Shown: in pieces, positions 11,675 through 19,204 of the stretch
Layout of the letters: each line of letters begins with the position of its first letter
How positions within the stretch are numbered: the stretch's first letter is position 1
DNA from: a virus
Strand: one strand, 5' to 3'
Virus record (IMG/VR): IMGVR_UViG_3300036781_000836
Span: 1 to 40,356 of that record
Length of the DNA: 40,356 nucleotides
Notes under the pieces: generated by a model
The model's input: the letters and a program-made list of their open reading frames with translations, nothing else
Databases searched by the model: none
What the model was told of the DNA's origin: nothing
Program-made: the position numbers and the translations under genes

Positions 11675-14247
11675 GGCATCGTGACCTTCGCGGAATCCGC
11701 GTGAGGGATGGTGAGGTGGGTCGATCCAATCGTCACCGTCGTGGCCGCTGGTCCATCGGCGGCGGTCACCGTGGCTGGCGCGCCCGCGCGGCACTGCAGG
11801 ACCGTCACGAGCAGATCCGTCGCGCGTCCCGCCGGCGGCGAGACCGTCACGGCGTAGCTACTCTGCGTGAAGCCCGGCCCGATGCTGTCAGGCGCGATCG
11901 CAAGCGCCGGCGAGCCGAGCGCGATCGTGCCGAGACACTTCCCGGTGCCGCCATCGTTCGACAGCGTGAAGGTGTTGCCGGCGATCGTCGGTTGGTGATG
12001 CATCTGCCAGCGCCACACCTTCTGCATCGACGGCGTCACCGCGGTCGCCTGGTCGACGACCACGAAGGCGCTGAGCGCGGGCAGGAACGCGACGGTGCGC
12101 GCATACCCGATCGCGATGTTGCGGCCGTTGCCAACGCCCCACGGATGGCCGTACGCATTGCCCGCTTCACCGCGGAGCACCATCAGCGTGTCGGTGAATT
12201 GCTTCTCGGTGATCGCGCCGTCGTTGCCGCCGAAGAAGACCTGGCCGCTGTCGCCGATCGTCAGGGTGTTGTAGTGGCGGCTCGCCTGCTCGATGCCGCT
12301 CGCCGAGTAGAGGTTCGCCGACGCCGTGATCCAGTCGCCGCCGCCCCAGATCATCAGCCCGTTCGCCTGCAGCGAGTTGTGGCCATCACCGACCGCGCCG
12401 GCTTGGAAGGTGAAGGCGAGCGCGTTCGGGTCCGTCCAGCTGGTGCGGCAGACGGCGTAGCCCGGTCCCGCGGCGAGGAAGCACTTCGGCTGCGCCGAGA
12501 GATCCGTCGCCGCCGGCGCGGCCGGATTGAAGTGGATCAGCTCGTCGGTGGCGACCGCAGTGCCGGCATCACTCGAGGGGACGTTGCCGATCAGACCGAG
12601 GAAGGTCTGTACCTGGGCGGCGAGCGTCGGATCGCTGATCGCGGCGAGGACATCGAGCGCGGCGACGCGATCATACGCGTACTCCGCGGCATCGCTCTCG
12701 CGCGCCTGGTCACCGAACGGCGCTTTGAAGCGACCGCCCGGCATCATCGACGCGAAACCCCATCGGAGCGCGTCACCCAACCAGCTGCTCGCGATGGGCG
12801 TCCCGCTGGTGGCGTACGCGTCCGCGAAGCGGCCGAGATACCACTGGCTGCCGGATCCGTAGTTCGTGCCTTCGTCCCACGCGCCACCAGCGCCCTCGCC
12901 CGCGAGATACGGCACGGCGACGAGGTTCCAGTGCTGCATCGCCAGTGCGCGATGATATGCCGGCCGATCGGGACCGCTTACCGCGGTCGTGGTGATGGTG
13001 TCGTCGCCGGCAGCCGCGATCGCCGCCGGGCCCGACATCATGAAGCCCCAGTAGTAATTGTTCGACGGCCAGAGCCCCCAGCCGTTGGCGCGCGACGGAT
13101 TGGTTTCGGGCCAGACCCAGTCGGCGCGATTCATCAGCCAGGTCGCGGCCTGATGGCGCTGCGTGACGGTGAGGCCGGCGTAACACCAGTCGAGCCCCAT
13201 GATGAAGTCGGGCAGGTTGAACCGGTACGCATAGCCCGAATCACCCTGCAGATTGTCGTCCTCCACCGCGCCGCCGGCGATGACGACGCCGGCGCGCGTG
13301 GCATACGCCTGGTTGCCGGTGCCGAGATACACGGCGCACAGCGCGGGCAGTGCGAACTCATCGGCGCCGGTGTAGACGGCACCCCTCGCGACCGACGCGT
13401 CGGCATACTGCTTCACCACCTGCCACCGTGAGGTGTTCGCCGCGGCCTGCGCCTTCAGCTGCACGAGGCGCGCCGGCGTCATCCAGACGCGCGGGTGCGC
13501 CGGCAGCGCCGACGTCAGGAACGGTGGCGGAGGAGGGGGAGCGGGCGGTGGCGATGCCGGCGAGGATCCACCGCTTGAGCTCGATGAGGGTGGGGGAGCT
13601 GGCGGAACGATCGGCGCGGTACCAGCTGGGACGACGTGCTCGGTGTCGATGACGATCGGATGCGTGCCATCGGTCAGCGCGATCGCGATCGTGTCGACGT
13701 AGAACCCGAGCGGCTTGCTGCTGAGATCGATCTGCCAGCGAAGGATCCCGGAGTCATACCCGCCGACATACCCGTTGTACGAGTTGAGCAGCGTCACCCA
13801 GGGCGTCGCCGTGGACGCGACCCATTTATTCGCGAGCGTCTGCGCCTTCGTGAGTCCGAAGCTGTCGACGCTCACCGGCTGGTCGATCGAGACCTGGTGG
13901 AAGGCGTGGCCGAGGATCGGGATCACCGGCACCGGCGCCGAGACGACTGGCGCGCTCAGTGCTGAGCAGTCCCACGTCGTCTTCAGGACGCAGTAGTGAT
14001 TCACCGGCACCGTGTCCGGAATGATCTTCAGCACCGCACCGACCGCGCAGAGCACCGTGCCTGGAGCCGTCGATGGACAGGAGATCGTCGGCACCGCGGT
14101 GATGACCGTCCCCTGCGCACTAGCCGGTGCCACGGTGAGGCAGCCGGACATCAGGACCGCGAGGGCGACCGCGATCCGTCGAACGGGCACCGCCGGCCAG
14201 CGCAGCCCTATGCTGTCCAACATTCGGTAAGCTGACCGGCGATGCAT
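11671..14247 (-). CDS. Exported polysaccharide lyase, heparinase II/III-like
   Basis: This encodes 858 residues from ATG 14247, one base after the holin-like gene's stop. ATG 14223 and ATG 14286 are possible alternatives. A signal peptide is visible (RRIAVALAVLMSGC then APASAQG), with either lipidation at Cys36 or cleavage after ASA. Residues 47-210 are a beta-rich module, followed by a Pro/Ser linker at about 211-243. The remainder has lyase features: an alpha/alpha-toroid start (HPRVWMTPARLVQLK), NNYYWGFMMSGPAAIAAAG, and a C-terminal beta-sandwich with HNSLQANGLMIWGG and SRHYNTLTIGDSG. Such enzymes cleave uronic-acid polysaccharides (alginate, heparinoid or capsule). Export with the lysis genes, rather than tail attachment, is the unusual point. 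Confidence 0.75.
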   Translation of the reverse strand: MHRRSAYRMLDSIGLRWPAVPVRRIAVALAVLMSGCLTVAPASAQGTVITAVPTISCPSTAPGTVLCAVGAVLKIIPDTVPVNHYCVLKTTWDCSALSAPVVSAPVPVIPILGHAFHQVSIDQPVSVDSFGLTKAQTLANKWVASTATPWVTLLNSYNGYVGGYDSGILRWQIDLSSKPLGFYVDTIAIALTDGTHPIVIDTEHVVPAGTAPIVPPAPPPSSSSSGGSSPASPPPAPPPPPPFLTSALPAHPRVWMTPARLVQLKAQAAANTSRWQVVKQYADASVARGAVYTGADEFALPALCAVYLGTGNQAYATRAGVVIAGGAVEDDNLQGDSGYAYRFNLPDFIMGLDWCYAGLTVTQRHQAATWLMNRADWVWPETNPSRANGWGLWPSNNYYWGFMMSGPAAIAAAGDDTITTTAVSGPDRPAYHRALAMQHWNLVAVPYLAGEGAGGAWDEGTNYGSGSQWYLGRFADAYATSGTPIASSWLGDALRWGFASMMPGGRFKAPFGDQARESDAAEYAYDRVAALDVLAAISDPTLAAQVQTFLGLIGNVPSSDAGTAVATDELIHFNPAAPAATDLSAQPKCFLAAGPGYAVCRTSWTDPNALAFTFQAGAVGDGHNSLQANGLMIWGGGDWITASANLYSASGIEQASRHYNTLTIGDSGQVFFGGNDGAITEKQFTDTLMVLRGEAGNAYGHPWGVGNGRNIAIGYARTVAFLPALSAFVVVDQATAVTPSMQKVWRWQMHHQPTIAGNTFTLSNDGGTGKCLGTIALGSPALAIAPDSIGPGFTQSSYAVTVSPPAGRATDLLVTVLQCRAGAPATVTAADGPAATTVTIGSTHLTIPHADSAKVTMP

Positions 14248-14248
14248 A

Positions 14249-14695
14249 TCAGGTCGCGTGCGCCACGACGGCCGGCGTCGAGGCATGGGAGTGGAGTGTC
14301 GAGATCACATGGACGATGAGCGCCACGATCCCCCCGAAGAGCACCTGGACGTCGCCCTTGCCGAGTATCCCCGGATCGCTTGTCTGGATGGTCACATGCA
14401 GCGCCGCGGCGATGGCGGTGAACACCGCGCCGCCCACCGTCGAGATGATGGCGTGCAGCGGACTGGTCGTGATCCATGCCTGCGCTTTGACGAACGCTGG
14501 CCAGACGGCGCCGACGATCGCGGCGATGATGGCGGGGATGATCAGCGAGACGAGACTGCCGGGGTCGGCGCTGCTGCCGCTCGAGGCCGCGGTGTCGGCC
14601 AGCGCGCGGATCCCGTGCGCGATCGGCGCCGCGTGCAGCGGAATGGCGATGAGCACGGCGAGGACGCCGAGCAACAGCGATCGGAGCAACTTCAT
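14249..14695 (-). CDS. Holin-like membrane protein
   Basis: This encodes 148 residues, with an ideal AGGAG 5-6 bases before ATG 14695. An N-terminal hydrophobic segment (LLLGVLAVLIAIPLHAAPI) could be a signal peptide or first helix. Further helices follow at about 48-66 (LVSLIIPAIIAAIVGAVWP), 78-100 (LHAIISTVGGAVFTAIAAAL) and 118-135 (VLFGGIVALIVHVIST). The location directly after the amidase gene and the multi-helix topology support a holin that times lysis by permeabilising the inner membrane. The sequence family is not recognised. Confidence 0.65.
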   Translation of the reverse strand: MKLLRSLLLGVLAVLIAIPLHAAPIAHGIRALADTAASSGSSADPGSLVSLIIPAIIAAIVGAVWPAFVKAQAWITTSPLHAIISTVGGAVFTAIAAALHVTIQTSDPGILGKGDVQVLFGGIVALIVHVISTLHSHASTPAVVAHAT

Positions 14696-14707
14696 GACAA
14701 CTCCTGG

Positions 14708-15250
14708 TTACGCCGCCGCGTTGAACGGCGGACTGGTGAATGCGGCGCGCACAGCCTCGAGCGAGAGCACCGGGCGCAACGGGTTCGAGCCGGTCGGGTC
14801 GATCTTGCGGCCGCGGGGCCACGCCTCGTCGGCGTGGCCGGTGATGCGCCACGGTTCCTTCGCGAGATCCCACGCATGCTGCGCCGCGAGCTGACGGCAG
14901 AGCTCCACCACGGACCGGAACTGCAAGAGCTTGGCGGTCTCGCCATCCTTTGCCGCGATCGCGATCCCATAAAACGCCGAGTTGGCGTCCTGATAGCTGA
15001 GCCGGGCCGAGTCGCTCGGATGGCACACGCCGGCGTGCCACGCCCGCTGCTCGAGCGGCGCGATCTCGTATGCTTGACCATCGTCCAGGACCAGCACGTT
15101 ATAGGAGACTTCGCAGCGCGGATCCTTCGTCAACCACTCGAGGGCGCCGGCGTCGGATCCGCTGTCGTCGTAATGCAGCATGATCCCGACCCGCCGCTGA
15201 CGGAGCGTGTCCCAGCTGTGCGTGACTGGCGCGGTGGGGGCAATGATCAC
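14708..15250 (-). CDS. Endolysin, N-acetylmuramoyl-L-alanine amidase (Amidase_2 type)
   Basis: This encodes 180 residues from GTG 15250, overlapping the previous stop (GTGA) and preceded by GGAG. The Amidase_2/PGRP zinc site is visible: His26 in MLHYDD, His72 in RAWHAG and the C-terminal KIDP of RGRKIDPTG. The substrate-site GHADE precedes that last motif. The enzyme cuts the amide bond between N-acetylmuramic acid and L-Ala of peptidoglycan. The start lacks a signal peptide, so release through a holin is expected, and the holin-like gene follows after 12 bases. Length is typical for a single-domain amidase. Confidence 0.85.
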   Translation of the reverse strand: MIIAPTAPVTHSWDTLRQRRVGIMLHYDDSGSDAGALEWLTKDPRCEVSYNVLVLDDGQAYEIAPLEQRAWHAGVCHPSDSARLSYQDANSAFYGIAIAAKDGETAKLLQFRSVVELCRQLAAQHAWDLAKEPWRITGHADEAWPRGRKIDPTGSNPLRPVLSLEAVRAAFTSPPFNAAA

Positions 15251-15615
15251 GGAAGGTTCTCCGCAGCCTTGCACCGGCTGAGTAGCCCAAGGTCCTTCAA
15301 TCGTTGCGCGGGGCGCCCGTCGCAGACCAGCATGAGGACCGCCCGCTTCCATTCGGCGTCGTCCCGATCGTTGGCGGATTTGTTCATTTCATCGATGTGC
15401 ACGGCGGTCACGGCCGAGTCGATGCGCCAGTTGAGATGATCGGTCTTGATTTCGAGGACCTTGGTGCGATCGCCAGGCGAGATCCAGGTGGCGCCGACGG
15501 CCGACGCGGCCTGCAGTCCGCCGAAGAGGAGCGTGACGCACACGCCGAGCGTCAGCGCGTTGCGCTTTCCTCCGAGAGTTGAAACCAGCTCGCCGACCAT
15601 TTGAGCGGCGCTCAC
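15247..15615 (-). CDS. Single-pass membrane protein upstream of the endolysin
   Basis: This encodes 122 residues from GTG 15615 (ATG 15600 is an equally weak alternative). One membrane helix lies at about residues 19-38 (ALTLGVCVTLLFGGLQAASA), followed by an extracytoplasmic-looking region with two cysteines (MLVCDGRPAQRL, LLSRCKAAENL). It is translationally coupled to the amidase. The position suggests a lysis accessory such as an antiholin, pinholin or spanin-related protein; the sequence does not decide. Confidence 0.6.
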   Translation of the reverse strand: MSAAQMVGELVSTLGGKRNALTLGVCVTLLFGGLQAASAVGATWISPGDRTKVLEIKTDHLNWRIDSAVTAVHIDEMNKSANDRDDAEWKRAVLMLVCDGRPAQRLKDLGLLSRCKAAENLP

Positions 15616-15695
15616 TCAAGCGGTTCCGTCGACGGCCGCGGGATCTTCGGATTGCGCGGGGTTCGCATGGCGGCAAGGTCGCCGCCGGGAGGGAG

Positions 15696-15711
15696 GGGAA
15701 ACAATAAACGC
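15696..15711 (-). repeat. 16-bp element, copy B (after the tail genes)
   Basis: GCGTTTATTGTTTCCC on the minus strand begins 2 bases after the stop of the tail-hub gene, at the head of the lysis module. An identical copy follows the large-terminase stop at 32040-32055. The T-rich word is conspicuous in this GC-rich sequence. The gap 15616-15713 holds nothing else recognisable. Confidence 0.7.
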
Positions 15712-15713
15712 CG

Positions 15714-18452
15714 TCAGCCGCCGACGATCGGAATCCTCCAGTGCGATCCGACGTAGCGCATCAGGTCGCGGATCTGGTCGTCGCGGAGCGCCTGCTGGTA
15801 GATGCCGACTTGGCGAATTGCGCAGGGCGTGAACTCGCGGCGGCTCGAACCATCGAAGCCCGACCCGACGAAGAGCCAGGTGTATGAAAACGCCGGCAGC
15901 GAGGAGCCCAGGTCGTAGCTCACCGACAGCCCATTATTGAAGAGCGTCACCAATCCCCGACCGTCGATCATCTTCCAGCGGGCCGCGAAGATGGACCAGA
16001 CGCCAACGCCGCCCGACACCGGGGAGGTGCCGGACGGCGTGCCGCCGGGGAGATCCACACCGTATTCGATGCCGTCCCGTCGAGTCCGCATGCCCGATGG
16101 TGTATCCGCCGGCAACTTGGCCACCGAAGGGCCGGAGGTGTCGTTGTGGCTCGGGTCGCCGAGCGAAAGGATCGTCCGCGTCCCGGTCCCGATCGCGGCG
16201 CGCGCCACGATGAAGGCGGTGAGCTCCGTCCCGGTGTACGCCGTCATGCCGGTGACGCCCATCCCCATCGCCGAGCCATCGAACTTGACGTACGGCAATC
16301 CATCGCCGTCGTCGGAGAAGAACGTCGGCCGCGCGGATCCGGACGCGGTCAGATCGAGCCCGTTGCCGGACTGATCCGCCCACAGCGGGACGGGGTTGTT
16401 GTTCGCGAGCCCGATCCCCGCATCCGCCGAATAGAGCTGTGACAGCGCGATCGTCGTTCCCGGACCCTTCACCCCGAATCCCGGCAGGACCGGTGTGTTA
16501 TCCGTGGCGGTCGTTGAATTGACCACCGGCACGGTGCCGATCGTGCCGCCCGTGCCGGTCAGCGAGGATACGGAGCCGCCGCCGCTCGACTGCGTCGTGA
16601 ACCGCGGCACCTCCGAGGAGAGCTGCACCTTCGTTTGCGTCGGGTGCAGTTCGTCGGTGTCGACCTGGAGAATGGGGAGGGACTGATCCAGCGTCCCCAT
16701 GATCGGCCGCAGCCTCCGACCGGGCAGGATGACGTCGTTCGGGTATCGGGCCAGATTCTGCCGGGCGCGATCGATGACGTTGATTGAATAGCTGCTGGCC
16801 GCGTCCCGAGTTGCCTGCAGTTCTAGATTGGCCGCGTGAATCAGCCGATTCGGCCCGCAGCCGAAGGTCACATCGATGCTATCGGTGCCGTCGCCGTCGA
16901 CGAATTCACACCGTTCGATATAGAGAGGAAGACCTGCATTGCCGCCGTTGAATCCGCAGATCCTGACGCCGGCAGTCCACGCACCGAGCGTTTCGGCGGA
17001 TTCATCGACCGTCAGCGTGAACCATTGATAGTTAGTCAGCGGAACGTCGCTGATCGAGAAGATCTGCCAACTCCATCCGCGCGCCGTCTGAATCCCGAGA
17101 TAGAGGCTGTACGGGTAGCCGGTCGGAAAGAAGACCCGAACCCTCACCGTCCATACATGATTCCGCACGGCCCACGGCATTGGCCATGTCTGCTGGATTG
17201 CGGCATCTGGCTTGCCCTGTGCCGACGCGAGCTGCTTGACGGCGAAGACGCCTGGCGGCTGCTCGATGTTTGTGGTGTTCGTTTCCTGCGTGATCGTGCC
17301 GGCGGTTCCCCATCCGACGTCGGCATGAGTCCAGTCATCCGGCAATCCGGCGGTCCAGTTGTCGAACTTGGCGTTCCGGATCCAATTGATCCGGCTCACC
17401 GAATCGGTCACGGTGAGATAGTCGGCCGAGGTGAAGACGTTGCCGGGATCAGTCCAGACGACCTTACGCTTTCCGCTGCTATCGCGGGCCAGCCCCACGC
17501 GATCGCCGACCGAAAGGCCGGTGGCGCTCGACACCGTCACCGTCTGGGTTGCTGCCACCGATGCCGTGATCGCGTGACAGGTCACACCGTCCGCTTCGAC
17601 GATGTAGTCGCCGTCGAGCTGGTCGTCGAAGCCGATCGGTACGCCATCAGCCGCATCGTCCCACGATGCGAGCGTGACATCGCTGCCGCTGATCGCGGTA
17701 ATCACGAACCAGCAGCTCGCCGTGGTGAGGCCGTTGCCATCAGTCGGGAGCAATTGCGTGATGCGGTTGATTTGGCTTTGTCCGACGAGGATCGAGCCCA
17801 TGTTCTTCGCGAGGCCAGCGGTAATCGGAGTGTCGCTGAACGAATACCGGATGCTCAACGCCCACTGCGTACTACTCTGCCGCTCGAAGAAGAAATACGA
17901 CAACGGATCGGAGGGACCGATGCGCGACCCGTTGATCGCGTCGACCAGGGCGAGAATCGCCTGCAGCCCGTTGCCGCCGCTCACCGTCCATTGGGGAATC
18001 GGCCACGTCGGTTCCACCGTTCCCCGAACCACCCAACTCGGCATCCGCGGCAGGAGATAGGTGTCGATGATCTGGGCGGCGGTGAGGCCGATCGCCGTCG
18101 CGGTGAGCAGGACGTCGTCGCCGGCCTCCACGACAATCAGGGACTGGCGCTTGAGTAGTATCCTGGGAGGTGCCGCAGTGAGCGTGATTACACCGCTGGG
18201 ACGCGTCCGATCCCACGTCAGAATCGGCCACTCCTCGATCGCACCGTTTTCCCGGCGCAGCTGCAGACACTGGGACAGCGGCAACCAGGTCTCGGCATCG
18301 AAGGTCGACGGGAGCGTCGCATCGAGGCTGTCGTCGCCGTCCTGACGTTCCGTGGTATTGAGGGCGATCCACCGAGGGATGCCCCGCAACACCGTTCCAC
18401 CGTCTGCGATGAGCTTGTCGGAGAGATATCCACCAACCGTCAACGCGGGCAT
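15714..18452 (-). CDS. Tail hub / tail-tip protein with carbohydrate-binding modules
   Basis: This encodes 912 residues, overlapping the distal tail gene by one base. The N-terminal 340 residues resemble the hub-type first domain of siphovirus tail-tip proteins (PRWIALNTTERQDGDDSL, PLSYFFFERQSSTQWALSI). Residues about 355-515 look like a CBM4/9-type jelly roll (NAKFDNWTAGLPDDWTH ... GNAGLPLYIERCEFVDG). After a Ser/Thr/Gly linker, residues about 690-912 form a LamG/concanavalin domain (WADQSGNGLDLTASG ... AIRQVGIYQQALRDDQI). By position it follows the distal tail gene, as the hub usually does, and probably also contacts host glycans. No peptidoglycan hydrolase motif is evident. Confidence 0.7.
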   Translation of the reverse strand: MPALTVGGYLSDKLIADGGTVLRGIPRWIALNTTERQDGDDSLDATLPSTFDAETWLPLSQCLQLRRENGAIEEWPILTWDRTRPSGVITLTAAPPRILLKRQSLIVVEAGDDVLLTATAIGLTAAQIIDTYLLPRMPSWVVRGTVEPTWPIPQWTVSGGNGLQAILALVDAINGSRIGPSDPLSYFFFERQSSTQWALSIRYSFSDTPITAGLAKNMGSILVGQSQINRITQLLPTDGNGLTTASCWFVITAISGSDVTLASWDDAADGVPIGFDDQLDGDYIVEADGVTCHAITASVAATQTVTVSSATGLSVGDRVGLARDSSGKRKVVWTDPGNVFTSADYLTVTDSVSRINWIRNAKFDNWTAGLPDDWTHADVGWGTAGTITQETNTTNIEQPPGVFAVKQLASAQGKPDAAIQQTWPMPWAVRNHVWTVRVRVFFPTGYPYSLYLGIQTARGWSWQIFSISDVPLTNYQWFTLTVDESAETLGAWTAGVRICGFNGGNAGLPLYIERCEFVDGDGTDSIDVTFGCGPNRLIHAANLELQATRDAASSYSINVIDRARQNLARYPNDVILPGRRLRPIMGTLDQSLPILQVDTDELHPTQTKVQLSSEVPRFTTQSSGGGSVSSLTGTGGTIGTVPVVNSTTATDNTPVLPGFGVKGPGTTIALSQLYSADAGIGLANNNPVPLWADQSGNGLDLTASGSARPTFFSDDGDGLPYVKFDGSAMGMGVTGMTAYTGTELTAFIVARAAIGTGTRTILSLGDPSHNDTSGPSVAKLPADTPSGMRTRRDGIEYGVDLPGGTPSGTSPVSGGVGVWSIFAARWKMIDGRGLVTLFNNGLSVSYDLGSSLPAFSYTWLFVGSGFDGSSRREFTPCAIRQVGIYQQALRDDQIRDLMRYVGSHWRIPIVGG

Positions 18453-19204
18453 TACTCCCAGTCCGCCCGGTTGAAACTGAGATCGAAGGTGCCGCTGTTC
18501 GTTTGCACAGTCGGCGCGTCCTCAGGTTTGAAGATCGGATATTCGCCGTACCACGTCGCCATCGGTGAGAGCGAAACGCCTTTGCGGGTCATCCATTCCG
18601 AGGCGTCGACAGTGAGGGTGTCGGCGAGGAGAAGCGATCCGACCCATCCGAACGTGGCGATCGTGGCGCCGGCACCGTTCTTCACAGTTACGAATTGATC
18701 CGTCGATGCGCCATGGAAGACTCCCTGCCAATCTTCAACCGGAGCGGTGCCGAGCATGATGGCAACGGGTGTTGTGCTGATGCCGGTCTGTGGCGTCGCC
18801 GAGACCTGCCGCCACCGCGGGTCGGGGCATTTCAGCGTGAACGTCAACTCGACCTTCGTCATCAGGTCCCGCGCGCCAGTCTTCTTCTCGACGACCTGCG
18901 TCACGAGCCCGGAGATCTGTCGGTCGCTGCGGATCGACTGCACAATCGTGATCGTGCGCCGGTAGAACGCGGAGAGCGCGTCGACCTGCGACAGGAGGTC
19001 TGTGGGAGAGTCGCCGCGAACGAGTAGACTGAATCCGAGCGACCGAGAGCCGGTCGACGGAAAGCCGAGCACGGTCCCGAGCCCGCTGCCGAGTGCCTGC
19101 TCGTCAACCGTGATGGCCGGCAGGTCCAGCCATTGCGGCTTTGCGCTGACGGCCGCCTTGTAGGTCGAGACGTCGGTGCCATTGATCGTCAGTCCGGAGG
19201 CCAT
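18452..19204 (-). CDS. Distal tail protein (Dit-like)
   Basis: This encodes 250 residues between the tape measure and the hub, the standard place for Dit. The N-terminal half (FPSTGSRSLGFSLLVRGDS, LLSQVDALSAFYRRTITIV) matches the barrel domain of phage tail component proteins that form a hexameric ring at the tail tip. The C-terminal half (DASEWMTRKGVSLSPM) fits the galectin-like extension common in these proteins. The start ATG at 19204 overlaps the tape-measure stop. Assignment rests on pattern plus synteny. Confidence 0.7.
   Translation of the reverse strand: MASGLTINGTDVSTYKAAVSAKPQWLDLPAITVDEQALGSGLGTVLGFPSTGSRSLGFSLLVRGDSPTDLLSQVDALSAFYRRTITIVQSIRSDRQISGLVTQVVEKKTGARDLMTKVELTFTLKCPDPRWRQVSATPQTGISTTPVAIMLGTAPVEDWQGVFHGASTDQFVTVKNGAGATIATFGWVGSLLLADTLTVDASEWMTRKGVSLSPMATWYGEYPIFKPEDAPTVQTNSGTFDLSFNRADWE

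Noticed and set aside
11662-13431. Long plus-strand open frame opposite the polysaccharide lyase
   Set aside because: Arg/Asp/Ala-rich translation without domains, antisense to a gene with clear lyase motifs; typical of GC-rich codon bias. Similar long antisense frames at 182-1600, 16836-18158, 24416-26065 and 27952-29565 were rejected for the same reason.
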